Assembly (NCBI GenBank): GCA_029936315.1
Contig: JAPYTD010000021.1
Span: forward strand, 1-64,000
Length of the DNA: 64,000 nucleotides
Direction of reading: 5' to 3'
Origin: Planctomycetota bacterium
GTDB taxonomy: Bacteria > Planctomycetota > UBA1135 > UBA2386
Below, in pieces: positions 44,681-54,414 of the stretch (positions are counted from its first letter, which is position 1; the number at the start of each line of letters is the position of its first letter). Both the position numbers and the translations under genes were made by a program. The notes below the pieces were generated by a model. That model made no database searches, was not told the DNA's origin, and saw nothing but the letters and a program-made list of their open reading frames with translations.

Positions 44681-44821
44681 GCTGTTGTAGCGCCGGAGAT
44701 GGACCAACTTCTTGCGCCGATCCGCAGGAACGGTGTCCCAACCCTGGTTGCCGGTCCGGTCCGCGGGAATAATGCGGTCTGGCCCCGCGTCCTGCTTGGC
44801 CCGCGAGGCTTCGAAACCCAC

Positions 44822-47725
44822 ATGTTGCGTAACCGACTGCTGCTCATCCTGCTACCGATTGTCGTCGCGGTAGGCTTCGCCGCCTGCGACAACATCGGCC
44901 GGGCGTTCGACCCCAACCTCAACCCCAACGAGCCGGGTACCGAAACCGGGACGTCGTCGATTCAGATCGTTCCCTTCGGGGGCGATGCCCGTGAAGGGCG
45001 GCCGGTCGTGCGCGAGACGTATCCCAGCGGCGATGGTTGGCCGTCGACTGTGCCGATCGTCATCGAGTTCAGCGAGAGCATCAACGAGGCCACGATCCTG
45101 CCGACGTCGCCAACCGCGTCCGATGCCCGCATCGGCGTGCGCATTCAGGGCACCGAGCAATTGCTGCCGGCGCAGTATGAGTTTCTCGCCCAGGGTCGCT
45201 TGCTCGTGATTCGGCCGATCAGTGGTTTGGCGAGTCAGGGCAACGCGATCTATGAGGTCGTGTTGTTCCCCGAGGGACGCGACGTCGACGGCGTTCGCTT
45301 CCAGGTGTCGGGCGGCGAGAAGATCCTGAGCGACTTCCAGGTCAACCAGGACGAGTCGATCACCGACGGTTCGATCGTTGCCGTCTACCCGCGTGACAAC
45401 TTTTCGCAGGCGACCCGCGAAAGCGATTTCTTTGTCGTGTTCGATCGTCCAGCCAATGCGGCGACGCTGTTGGAGAACGACATCTTCTTGCGTCCGCAAG
45501 GTGGCGTCGCAATCGACGTCGCTATCGATGTGCCGCTAACGACGGTCGGCGTAGGGGATCCGCGCGTCGTCAGATTGCGCCCCGATGCGACGCTGCAAAT
45601 TGCGCAGCAGTACGAGTTCTTCGCGACCAGCAACATCACCTTCGGGCAGGACGGCAACCTCGACGTCAACAGCAACGTGCCGGTCTCGCGCTTCACGACG
45701 ATTGGTCCGTCGGAGCCGACGTTGATCGAACTCGGTAACGCCGGTGACTTCCCCAACAAGGTCAACCTGGCTAACGCGCTCAACGTGATGCTCAACGTCA
45801 CGACGTCGGCAGATACGGCGGCGGGCGACCTCATTGTCGCGCGCATCTACGGCCGTGACGAGACGACGTCACAGACGTTCGATTTGACCTTTGTGGAACG
45901 AACGGCCCAAGCTCCAGCTGCTGGCGTACAGACCGTGATGCTCGACTTTGGTGGGCAGCTCGGCACGCTCCAGGCACCGAGATTCACGGAAGGTGACATC
46001 ACCTTTGCCGCGCAGATCCGGCGCGGTCAGGAAGCCACGGGATTCATCCACAACGACAGCGACGACGAGCCGATCTTCGACATCACGCCGCCGACGTTGA
46101 CACAGGCTGGGCCGCCAGGCGACGGCACCGACATCTTCACTGAAGGCGAGTCGTTGGCTTACTACGGAGTAGCTAGTGAAGCTCTCGCCGAGGCGTCGTT
46201 GGCCGATGGCGTCAACCCGATGGCTACGATGTTTGGTTCGAGTAAATCCGGCCGGTTCCTGATGCAGCCTGTGCCACTTGGTCTGTTGGGTGCGCCGCGC
46301 AACTACACGCTTACTCTGACCGATGCCGCTGGCAACCTGTCCGAAACAGCTGTAGCTGGTTCCATCACCCAGCGCGGATACGCGATTGGCACGCTCGGAG
46401 CGACCTTGACGGTAGAGGCGTACGACCAGACTACGTTGCTGCCGATTGCTGGCGCGACGGTATTGGTAGACCCGGCGACCCCGACGGTTCCAGCGACAGC
46501 TCAGCTTATGAAGACGACGGATCCCGGTGGGCGGGTTGTGTTTACGACCGGCCTAGGTAGCTCGAACACGATCACGATCATCCGAGCGGGATTCGATCTC
46601 GTGACCCTGTATGACACGCAGTCAGCGCAAGTCAGCTTGCCACTGAATCCAGTTGCTGCCCGCACGGCGACGCTTGCTGGCAATGCTGTGCTGCAAGCGG
46701 CACCAGGGACAACCGTCATCATTGGTAGTACGGAGTTGGCAGACAACTCGCCGATGGGTGTTCGCACGACCACCGCTGCGCCCACAACAATCCCGGCGAC
46801 GGAAATCGTGCCGAACCGCGCGCAGATCATTACGGCGTTCGGTGGCAGCTTCGAACCGACCGCGATGCCGACGTTCTCCTCCCAGGGATGTGAAGTCTGT
46901 GGTGTGACTCTGGTCTCGCCGACCGCACCAGTCGCTCCGCCAGCTGTTGGTGAGACTGCTTCTAGCAACGTTGTCTTGTCGCCGGCACCGACTCCGTTGG
47001 CTGGCTTAGTAGGGCCAGCCACAGAGGACTTTGGACTGGCTCTTGGGCTCGACTTGACTGACCTTGTTGATGACTCTCCGCGGTCGCGTGTGACGAGCTC
47101 TTTGGCAGGCTTCACGAATCAGGTGTTGACGGGCATCGGAGCCGTGACCCTGCAAGCCGGCATGGTCTACGAGGTCAACGCGAACTACTCCTTGCCGATC
47201 ATTGTCGGCTTGGACGACTTCTCACCGGCTTTCTGGACCTGGTTGGTCACCGAAGCTGAAGATACGTCCGGTCGCGTCAGTCGCGTTCGTGCGCTGCTGA
47301 ATCTAGTATCTGGCACGATCGCTCTGCCGAGTGCCGGCCCAAGCGCGATCCCGGAAATCACTGAGCCAGCTGTAACGTTCGATGGCTCGCCGTTGGTGTC
47401 GTATGCCGACACGCTCGACGCAGTAACGGTTACATTTGGTTTCGGTGTCGCGTTCTTCGATGTTACTGCTACAGACTCTGCGGGTCGTCGCTGGCTCGTG
47501 ATCCGGCCAGATCGTGATGGGACGGGAGCTGATTCGCTGCAGTTCCCGGACCTTGCGGCCCACAATGTGGCTGGGCTATCGACTGGGTCGTGGGAAGTGA
47601 TTGTCGAGGGTCGGATAGCATTGCCTGTGACGGGGAACGCAGTCGACGACTTCATACTGACCGAGCGCTTTCGCCAGGAAGTCAATTACGTGCGCTCGGC
47701 TCCTGAGACCTTCACGATCAACTAA
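44822..47725 (+). CDS. Large lipoprotein with Ig-like and carboxypeptidase-regulatory-like domains
   Basis: 967 residues from ATG 44822. Lipobox VGFAAC (Cys about 21). Two SbsA/Big_5-type Ig-like domains follow (about 45-165, with PIVIEFSESINEATI; and about 180-305, with FFVVFDRPANAATL). A later carboxypeptidase-regulatory-like segment (about 525-610) contains TTLLPIAGATVLVDPATP and GRVVFTT. The rest is beta-rich with Thr, Val and Pro bias. It is probably a surface adhesin or scaffold. The frame is open upstream to 44699, but the lipobox defines the start. Confidence 0.8.
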   Translation: MLRNRLLLILLPIVVAVGFAACDNIGRAFDPNLNPNEPGTETGTSSIQIVPFGGDAREGRPVVRETYPSGDGWPSTVPIVIEFSESINEATILPTSPTASDARIGVRIQGTEQLLPAQYEFLAQGRLLVIRPISGLASQGNAIYEVVLFPEGRDVDGVRFQVSGGEKILSDFQVNQDESITDGSIVAVYPRDNFSQATRESDFFVVFDRPANAATLLENDIFLRPQGGVAIDVAIDVPLTTVGVGDPRVVRLRPDATLQIAQQYEFFATSNITFGQDGNLDVNSNVPVSRFTTIGPSEPTLIELGNAGDFPNKVNLANALNVMLNVTTSADTAAGDLIVARIYGRDETTSQTFDLTFVERTAQAPAAGVQTVMLDFGGQLGTLQAPRFTEGDITFAAQIRRGQEATGFIHNDSDDEPIFDITPPTLTQAGPPGDGTDIFTEGESLAYYGVASEALAEASLADGVNPMATMFGSSKSGRFLMQPVPLGLLGAPRNYTLTLTDAAGNLSETAVAGSITQRGYAIGTLGATLTVEAYDQTTLLPIAGATVLVDPATPTVPATAQLMKTTDPGGRVVFTTGLGSSNTITIIRAGFDLVTLYDTQSAQVSLPLNPVAARTATLAGNAVLQAAPGTTVIIGSTELADNSPMGVRTTTAAPTTIPATEIVPNRAQIITAFGGSFEPTAMPTFSSQGCEVCGVTLVSPTAPVAPPAVGETASSNVVLSPAPTPLAGLVGPATEDFGLALGLDLTDLVDDSPRSRVTSSLAGFTNQVLTGIGAVTLQAGMVYEVNANYSLPIIVGLDDFSPAFWTWLVTEAEDTSGRVSRVRALLNLVSGTIALPSAGPSAIPEITEPAVTFDGSPLVSYADTLDAVTVTFGFGVAFFDVTATDSAGRRWLVIRPDRDGTGADSLQFPDLAAHNVAGLSTGSWEVIVEGRIALPVTGNAVDDFILTERFRQEVNYVRSAPETFTIN

Positions 47726-47736
47726 GCAAGGCGCAC

Positions 47737-48381
47737 GTGATTGGCATTGCCTTGCTGTCTGGCGGCCTCGACTCCGGAGTTGCCACTGCGCGCTTTGTGG
47801 CAGATAAGGCGAACGAGTTGCGAGTCGCCTTGTATTGCGACTATGGCCATCGCGCTGCTGCTCGTGAACGGATCGCAGCGACCGCGCTTGCGAGTCGCTT
47901 TGCGGTGCCGCTCGTGACCTACGAATTGCCCTGGTTAGCGGATCTGTCGCGTACTGTCGGCTGTCGTTTGGTGGACGGGACCGGGGATCTGCCGGTCGCG
48001 ACCAATGAAGCACCCGGAGATCACGACAGTGCTGCTGCTGTTTGGGTGCCGGCGCGCAATGCTGTGTTCATCAGCATCGCCGCTGCAGTTGCCGAAGCGC
48101 ACGGTGCGGATTGCGTGGTCGCCGGCTTCAATCGCGAAGAGGCAGCGACCTTCCCAGACAACTCCCAGGCCTTCTTGTCGGCCGCGACGGCGTTCTTGCA
48201 GCTTGGCACCCGCGACGGCATGCAGGTCGTCAGCCCGACGATCGATTGCACGAAGCATGAGATCGTCGCCGACGCCAAGCGGCTGGGCTTCTCTGCGGGC
48301 GACTTCTGGTCGTGCTACGAAGGCGGATCTGCGCCATGTGGCCAATGCGAGTCGTGCGTTCGCAGCCGCTGGCAGCGATGA
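47737..48381 (+). CDS. queC: 7-cyano-7-deazaguanine synthase
   Basis: 214 residues from GTG 47737. The PP-loop LLSGGLDS binds ATP; the C-terminal zinc site is CYEGGSAPCGQCESC. QueC converts 7-carboxy-7-deazaguanine to preQ0, precursor of queuosine or of DNA deazaguanine modifications. The other queuosine genes (queD, queE, queF, tgt) are not adjacent. Its stop overlaps the folP start (ATGA). It lies 11 bp after the large lipoprotein gene. Confidence 0.9.
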   Translation: MIGIALLSGGLDSGVATARFVADKANELRVALYCDYGHRAAARERIAATALASRFAVPLVTYELPWLADLSRTVGCRLVDGTGDLPVATNEAPGDHDSAAAVWVPARNAVFISIAAAVAEAHGADCVVAGFNREEAATFPDNSQAFLSAATAFLQLGTRDGMQVVSPTIDCTKHEIVADAKRLGFSAGDFWSCYEGGSAPCGQCESCVRSRWQR

Positions 48382-49205
48382 TTGCCTCACCCATGGCGCG
48401 CCCCGACATCTTTGGCATCGTCAACGTCACGATGGATTCCTTCAGCGATGGCGGTCGCTACTTGCATGCCGATAAGGCCGTAGCTCACGGCGAACAGTTG
48501 CGGCTGGCGGGCGCGAATGTCTTGGACCTAGGTGCCGAGTCGACCCATCCTGATGCCGAGCACGTCGCAGCCACAGAAGAGATCCGCCGGCTCGAACCGG
48601 TTGTGGGGGAGTTGCTCGAGCAGGGTGCGACGGTCAGCATCGATACAACCAAGGCCGAGGTCATGCAGGCGATGGTTGCGATCGGTGCGACGTGGCTCAA
48701 CGACGTCAATGGCTTTCGCGACCCAGCGGCGCTAGCGGTGGCCGGCAAGTGCGACGAGCACGTGCGGTTCGTCGTGATGTACTCGCGCAGCAACACTGCG
48801 CGCGCCGAGCGTGCCTCAAAGGCGAGTCGTGGCCTGCTGGCAGAACTGCGCGAGTTCTTTGTCGAACGTCGCGCCGCGTTCGCCGCGGTCGGAGTCGCTC
48901 CCGAGCGGCTCGTGTTCGACCCTGGCATGGGGTTCTTTCTGGGCAGCGAGGCTGGACCCAGCCTGACCGTTCTGCGTTGCTTGCGCGAACTGACCGAAGA
49001 CGCGGGACCCATGCTGATCTCCGTGTCGCGCAAGTCGTTCCTCGGCGAGGTGACCAAAAGCTCGGTGGCGCAGCGCGGGCCGGCGACCTTGGCAGCGGAG
49101 TTGTGGGCGGCGCAGCATGGCGCTGGATTCCTTCGAACCCACGATGTCAAGGCGCTGCACGATGCACTGAAGGTGCTGCAGGCCATCGCTTCAACACCCG
49201 GATAG
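48378..49205 (+). CDS. folP: Dihydropteroate synthase-like protein
   Basis: 275 residues from ATG 48378 (48393 also possible). TIM-barrel pterin-binding fold: GIVNVTMDSFSDGG, LDLGAESTHP, SIDTTKAEV, NDVNGF, FDPGMGFF and SRKSFLG. Several positions depart from typical FolP: Met for Pro in NVTPDSF, His for Arg in STRP, and no Lys in the usual DPGIGFGK position. It is probably a true or recently diverged DHPS of folate (or methanopterin-type) synthesis. Coupled to queC, another GTP-derived pathway. Confidence 0.78.
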   Translation: MIASPMARPDIFGIVNVTMDSFSDGGRYLHADKAVAHGEQLRLAGANVLDLGAESTHPDAEHVAATEEIRRLEPVVGELLEQGATVSIDTTKAEVMQAMVAIGATWLNDVNGFRDPAALAVAGKCDEHVRFVVMYSRSNTARAERASKASRGLLAELREFFVERRAAFAAVGVAPERLVFDPGMGFFLGSEAGPSLTVLRCLRELTEDAGPMLISVSRKSFLGEVTKSSVAQRGPATLAAELWAAQHGAGFLRTHDVKALHDALKVLQAIASTPG

Positions 49206-49348
49206 GGGGTGCTCGGGGAGCCCCAGAGGGGACCTCCCTGAACCAGTCCCGAAATGGGGCTGGCGGTCCAACCGCGTTCTCAAGTTCGGCCCTCAGAGGC
49301 TCGAAAAGGGCTTGTCGGTTGTCGCAATCCGCTGCCGACACGAGGCCA

Positions 49349-50134
49349 ATGGAATCTGTCAACGAGATCAAGAAAGCGCTATCTCTGCGTTCGCGTACTG
49401 CGACCCTAGACGAGTTGCGCGGTGAGGGACGCAAGCGCGTTCGCCTGATCCGCGCGGAACACGTCGCACAGATGATCAGCGAGGCAGTTCATGCCGCGGT
49501 CGAACACTCAGGCCTGATTCCTCCGGACGAAGTCGATCAGCTGGTCGAGAAGAGTCGCCGCGAGTTCAAGAACATCCTGAAGGAGCGCGAGCAGGACGCC
49601 AAGAGCGCCCGTGATATCGAGGAACAATTCGAGCAACGGGAACACGAACTCGGTGAGCTTCGCACGCGTTCGTCCGAGTTGGGCAAGGCGCTGACTACGA
49701 CACGCCTCGAACTTGAGCAAACGCAGAGTGAGTTGCAAGCCGTCCGCGAGACGCCTGCGCCCGCCGCGGCGCCAGCTCAGCCGGTAGCTTCCGACGAGAT
49801 CATGATGACGTTGGTGCAGGAGCTGGCGACGCTCAAGGCCAACATGGCGAACCAACAGCAGCAGCCGGCTCCGGCCGCGCCGGCGCCCGACTTCTCGGAA
49901 GCGCTCGAAAAGCTGACCGGTTCGCTCAACGACCGACTCGAGAAGATCGGCAAGAAGATGGGTGTCAGCGCGGCGGTCGAAGATGACTCGCCGGTTGACT
50001 TCGGCGGCATGTTCGACGACGAGTCCGGCAGCGAGCTTGAGTCGAACATGGACAACATCCAGGTCAAGCAGAAGGCTGTGGGAGGCATCGCAGCCAACTT
50101 GGCCAAGCTTAAGAAACTCAAGGGCGGCGGCTAA
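49349..50134 (+). CDS. Coiled-coil protein paired with the actin-like gene
   Basis: 261 residues from ATG 49349. An N-terminal segment (about 1-60) is helical with RKRVRLIRAEHVAQMISEA; the middle (about 60-130) is a coiled coil (EEQFEQREHELGELRTRS region); a Pro/Ala/Gln linker follows (about 135-180), then a helix and an acidic patch (FGGMFDDESGSELE). It ends in a basic tail, AANLAKLKKLKGGG. This looks like an adaptor or filament partner. The following gene, 51 bp on, encodes an actin-like ATPase, so they probably work together. Confidence 0.75.
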   Translation: MESVNEIKKALSLRSRTATLDELRGEGRKRVRLIRAEHVAQMISEAVHAAVEHSGLIPPDEVDQLVEKSRREFKNILKEREQDAKSARDIEEQFEQREHELGELRTRSSELGKALTTTRLELEQTQSELQAVRETPAPAAAPAQPVASDEIMMTLVQELATLKANMANQQQQPAPAAPAPDFSEALEKLTGSLNDRLEKIGKKMGVSAAVEDDSPVDFGGMFDDESGSELESNMDNIQVKQKAVGGIAANLAKLKKLKGGG

Positions 50135-50185
50135 TCACCGACCGACGAGACGAACTATTAACTGGGGAACCTAAGGGCGAGAGCA

Positions 50186-51229
50186 ATGACTGAGCAATAC
50201 GACAACAATCCAAACATTGATTCGACGACTGAGACCGCCGTTGGCCTTGGCAAGGGCCTCGACATCGGCACCGCCAACCTTGCTGCAGCCGTGCAGAACG
50301 GCGAGGGCGGCATCACAGTTAACGTGGAGCGCAACGCGTTCCTGGACATCCCGAGCGATGTTTACAGCAAGAACATGCTGACCAAGCTGAAGGTGCCGTA
50401 CGTGGTGCACAACGGCAAACTGGTCGTCATCGGCGAAGCTGCGTTCGATCTCGCCAACGTGTTCGCCCGCGAAACGCGTCGCCCGATGGCCGATGGCCTG
50501 GTCAGCCCGAATGAGCAGGATGCTTTGCCGATGATGAAGATGATCATCCAGAAGATCCTGGGTGAGCCGCAGGTGCCCGGCGAGAACTGCTACTTCTGCG
50601 TGCCCGCCGAGTCGCTCGACGTCGACAACAACATTGTCTACCACCAAGGCCTGTTCGAGAGCATGGTTTCGAAGCTCGGCTACACGGCGCACGCGATCAA
50701 CGAAGGCCACGCGGTTGTGTTCGCGGAACTCGCGGAGAACGACTTTACCGGTATCGGCCTGTCGTTCGGCGGTGGCATGGCGAACGCTTGCATCACCTAC
50801 AAGTCGATCCCATGCCTGTCGTTCTCGGTGGCAAGAGGTGGCGACTGGATCGACAAGAACGTCGCCAACGTGCTCGGTGTGCCCCACAACAAGGCGGCGC
50901 ACATCAAGGAACGCGGCATCGATATCCGCGACCCGAAGAGCCGCGAAGAAGAAGCCGTCTCGATCTACTACCGCAGCTTGATCAACTACGTGCTGTCGAA
51001 CATCAAGGCGCGCTTTGAGTCCGGCCAGAACATGCCGAGCTTCAACGAGCCGATCGACATCGCGTGCGCTGGCGGCACGTCATTGGTCGGTGGCTTCATC
51101 GAAGTCTTCCGCGAAGAGTTTGCCAAGATCGACTTCCCGCTGCCCGTTGGCCGCATCTTCCGCAGCGAAGAGGCTTTGTCGGCAGTTGCGAAGGGCTGCC
51201 TGGTGGCAGCTGCGATCGGCGAAGACTAG
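50186..51229 (+). CDS. Divergent MreB-like actin-family ATPase
   Basis: 347 residues. Phosphate-1 motif GLDIGTANLAAAV at about 24-36 closely matches MreB. The connect and phosphate-2 region reads GLSFGGGMANACI instead of the usual DIGGGTT, so the Mg-contacting Asp is Ser. INEGHAVVFA keeps the catalytic Glu, and the adenosine motif is CAGGTSLVGGF. No membrane-binding amphipathic start is evident; the first 20 residues are Asn/Thr/Asp-rich. An AAGGGCGAG sequence precedes the ATG. A cytoskeletal or partitioning filament is likely. Confidence 0.82.
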   Translation: MTEQYDNNPNIDSTTETAVGLGKGLDIGTANLAAAVQNGEGGITVNVERNAFLDIPSDVYSKNMLTKLKVPYVVHNGKLVVIGEAAFDLANVFARETRRPMADGLVSPNEQDALPMMKMIIQKILGEPQVPGENCYFCVPAESLDVDNNIVYHQGLFESMVSKLGYTAHAINEGHAVVFAELAENDFTGIGLSFGGGMANACITYKSIPCLSFSVARGGDWIDKNVANVLGVPHNKAAHIKERGIDIRDPKSREEEAVSIYYRSLINYVLSNIKARFESGQNMPSFNEPIDIACAGGTSLVGGFIEVFREEFAKIDFPLPVGRIFRSEEALSAVAKGCLVAAAIGED

Positions 51230-51258
51230 CGCGAGACGTCAGACGCAATCATGCGAGC

Positions 51259-51294
51259 GGGCGCGACCAAGGCCGGGCGGTCCTGGTCGCGCCC
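51259..51294. terminator. Strong bidirectional hairpin after the actin-like gene
   Basis: GGGCGCGACCA (51259-51269) and TGGTCGCGCCC (51284-51294) are perfect 11-bp arms around a 14-nt loop, 30 bp after the actin-like stop and 27 bp from the convergent amidase stop. It probably terminates both. Confidence 0.7.
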
Positions 51295-51320
51295 GGTTGC
51301 GTTTGTGGCGTATGTGCCAA

Positions 51321-54296
51321 TCACAGCGTCAGCGTCACCCTGACCCAGTTGCTGAGTTCGCGTTCGATAGGTAGGACCGGGGACAGCGAGAAACCTGCGA
51401 CGTAGAGCGGCAGTCCTGCGAGGAATGGCAGAAACGGCGCCACTAACGTCGGGGATGCGTTGGCGCCGGCATCGAGCGTGCCCGTGAAGTTGACGAAGAA
51501 CGGGCTGCCAGGCGTGATGCTGGCAGCGAGGATGGGGCCGTTGTTGAGCGGCAGCAGAGAGCCTAGTGGCAGCGTTGTACCGTTCTGGAAGCCTTCGCTC
51601 AGCGCCACGATGTAGGGGAATCCGGCTTCGCCCGGCAGGGTCAGTTCGAATGCGGTGGGTTGGCCGAGTGTCGCCGTCGGTGGGCCACGCAACGTCATCT
51701 CGTCCAGCAAGAACAGCAGGCACTGCTGCAACAACTGAGAGCGCGCGTCGTCGGACAGCATCGCATCGAGCGGCAGACCGAGCGTCACGACGCGGCTGCC
51801 GGTGGTTGGGTTGTGCATCTGAACGCCGGCACCGAGGCCGTTGCCGTAGCGCAGGCAGAGCTGGCCTAGGGCGTTGCTCGGGGTCAGCACATCGGCATAG
51901 TCGACGTTGTAGGTCGGCCCCGTTCCGTTATCGAACGTGGACGCGGGCACACCTTCACTGACCGTTCCGGCGAGTCCTGCCTGCAGCGCGTAGGTGTTGG
52001 CGTCGTCAGCGACGTAGGTCGCGCCGAGCACGCCGCGGAAGAACGCGCGATCCCCGGTCGAGCCTTGCGCGTCGAGATCCCAGCCAACTTCGGCGCCGGT
52101 CACGAGCAAACTGCCGCCGTTGCTCAGATACGTCGTTACCAGAGATTGCTCGATCGAGCCGAACGTTTCGTCGGCGGTGCTCTCCTCGCCTAGCGACCAG
52201 ACAACCGCATTGTAGTTGGCCATCGCGACACGGCCGAGCACAACGGCTTCGTTGCTGGCGGCATCAAAGCCGACTGAGAAGTTGGCGTTCCGGCGGATCG
52301 AGTCGCCGAAGCGATGCAGGTAGTCGCCGGTGTTCTCCGGACCCTTGACGTTGCGGCCGAGCCGGTCGAAACCCTGCACGAGCAGTGCCTGCGCGACCGC
52401 GAGATGGTCGGTGCCGGCGGTCAGCACCTCGGTGGGGAACGAACGTCCGGTGGCATTCCATGCCCGCACCCGAAACGACGCCCACGAGTGATGCGGCAGT
52501 GGTCCGGTCGACCAGTTGTTCGCCGCGACGTTGGCCACTTCGTGGAAGCCCTTGCCATCTTGTGATTGTTCGATCGTGTAATGGGTCGCGTTCGGGACGA
52601 GGTCCCACGCAACGCGCAAGCCGCGCGCGCCATCTTGCGTGACGCGCAACGCAGCCGGTGGTTCGGGCGCGAACGGCGCCAATGGCGCGAAGTAGCGCAG
52701 CACCCCGCGGGCATAGGCGCGCGCGACCAGGTAGCGAAACTCCGGGTCGTGCAGTGAGGTGTGGTCGAGCGAGCCCGGGGAGTCATGGAAAGCCAGTTCG
52801 ACCAGGATGCCGGGCATCGTGCTCAGCAATCGCAGTTCGCCGAAGTTCGCCTGGGACTGGCCGCGATCGGTCCAGCCGGCATGCCACTCGCTTTGCAGGT
52901 CGGCAATGATCTGTGTGTGCACGCGCTGGCTTAGCGTTGCCGAACCGGCTGTCGCGCCGCCGCTGTAGATGAAGGTTGATGTGCCGCTACCGCCACCGGC
53001 ATTGGTGTGCACCGATACAAACGCATCGGCAGAACGCCATTCGGCGAAGCGGGGGCGCGCAGTGACGTCATCACTGTTGTCTTGGCCCGTGGCTACAGAA
53101 TTGTAGACGCTGCTCGGCGCGCCGGCGAACTGCGACCAATACCGCGCACATTCGCGCCACCTCGCCTGGTTGCTGGTGGTGCCGCCACGCACGATCGACC
53201 CGACCCCGCCACCTAGCCGCATCGCATCGGCGATGACGACGCCCGGACTCGGGGAGAGGTTGCTCAAGTCGATGCGCGCACCGTCTGCCGCCGCAAACCA
53301 AAACGTGCCGAGGTGCGCCCATGTCAGGTTGTCGCGGGTCTGGTCGACGACGACGTTGGCAATGCCGCCAGCATGGTGCACCCGGTAGTTTGCTTCGGGC
53401 GTGCGGTTGCTGCTGGCGCGGAACCACGCGAACACCGGATAGAGCCCGTCCTCGGCAATCGGGATCTGCCAGGTGGCTGTGGCTGTTTCTGCCACAGAGT
53501 TGCTGCCGACGAATCGATACGTCGAGTTCTGGTAGCCCGACGAACCCGAAGTGGACCACGCACCTGTCTCAACATATGCCGGCGCTCCGACATCGTTGTC
53601 GACCAGCCCGTCGACGCTCTGCTCGCCTGGTTCACGGCAAAACACGATGTCGGCGCCCATGTTCTGCAAGAACGGGATCAGGTAGCGATTGCAGATCTCA
53701 GCGGTGTGGATGTCCTCGACCAGCCCGTCGATGACGCCGCGCTGTGTGGTCCAACCAAGCGAGCTGTGCCAGTAGTAGCCGTGGCCCGGTGAGACCGCGA
53801 TGCGCTTGCCGCTCAGCGTGCCGAACGGTGAGACCAGGCTGGCGGTTGGCGGTGGTGCGCCCGGCATGGCCGATACGTTCGATGCCTGGCCTAGCGCGGC
53901 GCCGAGTTCTTGCTGCGTGCCGTTTGCGAACTGCACGAGGATGACCACTCGATCGACCCCCGGTACCGACAAGGTTGTTTTGTCGATCTGCTCAATGCCG
54001 TCTTCGAGGTTGCCTTGGCCGCGCAGGATGTGGTCGGAGAAGACGATCGTTGCCGTTTGGCCGGTGATTGCGGCTTGCACGCAACGAGTGCCAGCAGGCA
54101 GATGGCTGACGAATCCAAGGCTCGTTTCGCTCGCGGATGGGCCCGCGCATAGATGGCGCATCGCGTCTGTCAACGATCGGTGGTGCGGCGCGACGCGCGC
54201 GAGGTTGGCGTTACGGAAGAAGAGTACCTCCTGACTCATCAGGCAAGCACTGGTCGCTGCAAGGGCGAGTAGTGGAGCAACAATGTTGGGGCGCAT
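51321..54296 (-). CDS. Secreted N-acetylmuramoyl-L-alanine amidase with inserted and C-terminal modules
   Basis: 991 residues from ATG 54296. Signal peptide (APLLALAATSACLMS). The Amidase_3 zinc domain starts near residue 170 (AVSPGHGYYWHSS) and ends about 540 (VSVHTNAGGG, ILVELAFHDS). A golvesin/xanthan-lyase-like beta domain (about 250-360) is inserted in the middle. Then come fibronectin type III (about 560-645), a class-I glutamine-amidotransferase-like fold (about 650-850) and a C-terminal beta module of a kind repeated in planctomycete secreted proteins. It should cut peptide stems from glycan strands. Confidence 0.85.
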   Translation of the reverse strand: MRPNIVAPLLALAATSACLMSQEVLFFRNANLARVAPHHRSLTDAMRHLCAGPSASETSLGFVSHLPAGTRCVQAAITGQTATIVFSDHILRGQGNLEDGIEQIDKTTLSVPGVDRVVILVQFANGTQQELGAALGQASNVSAMPGAPPPTASLVSPFGTLSGKRIAVSPGHGYYWHSSLGWTTQRGVIDGLVEDIHTAEICNRYLIPFLQNMGADIVFCREPGEQSVDGLVDNDVGAPAYVETGAWSTSGSSGYQNSTYRFVGSNSVAETATATWQIPIAEDGLYPVFAWFRASSNRTPEANYRVHHAGGIANVVVDQTRDNLTWAHLGTFWFAAADGARIDLSNLSPSPGVVIADAMRLGGGVGSIVRGGTTSNQARWRECARYWSQFAGAPSSVYNSVATGQDNSDDVTARPRFAEWRSADAFVSVHTNAGGGSGTSTFIYSGGATAGSATLSQRVHTQIIADLQSEWHAGWTDRGQSQANFGELRLLSTMPGILVELAFHDSPGSLDHTSLHDPEFRYLVARAYARGVLRYFAPLAPFAPEPPAALRVTQDGARGLRVAWDLVPNATHYTIEQSQDGKGFHEVANVAANNWSTGPLPHHSWASFRVRAWNATGRSFPTEVLTAGTDHLAVAQALLVQGFDRLGRNVKGPENTGDYLHRFGDSIRRNANFSVGFDAASNEAVVLGRVAMANYNAVVWSLGEESTADETFGSIEQSLVTTYLSNGGSLLVTGAEVGWDLDAQGSTGDRAFFRGVLGATYVADDANTYALQAGLAGTVSEGVPASTFDNGTGPTYNVDYADVLTPSNALGQLCLRYGNGLGAGVQMHNPTTGSRVVTLGLPLDAMLSDDARSQLLQQCLLFLLDEMTLRGPPTATLGQPTAFELTLPGEAGFPYIVALSEGFQNGTTLPLGSLLPLNNGPILAASITPGSPFFVNFTGTLDAGANASPTLVAPFLPFLAGLPLYVAGFSLSPVLPIERELSNWVRVTLTL

Positions 54297-54414
54297 GGAC
54301 TGCAACGATACCCAGTCGGTGCGTCTGCTGTCCCTAGACAGTTCGCTTGGGTCATTCGCGTCTCCGCACACTTCCGTTGCGGCGAACGATGCGATGGCGC
54401 GTAGACTCGGTGCG

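Noticed and set aside
44699-44821. Earlier start for the large lipoprotein
   Set aside because: It would bury the lipoprotein signal 41 residues inside the protein.
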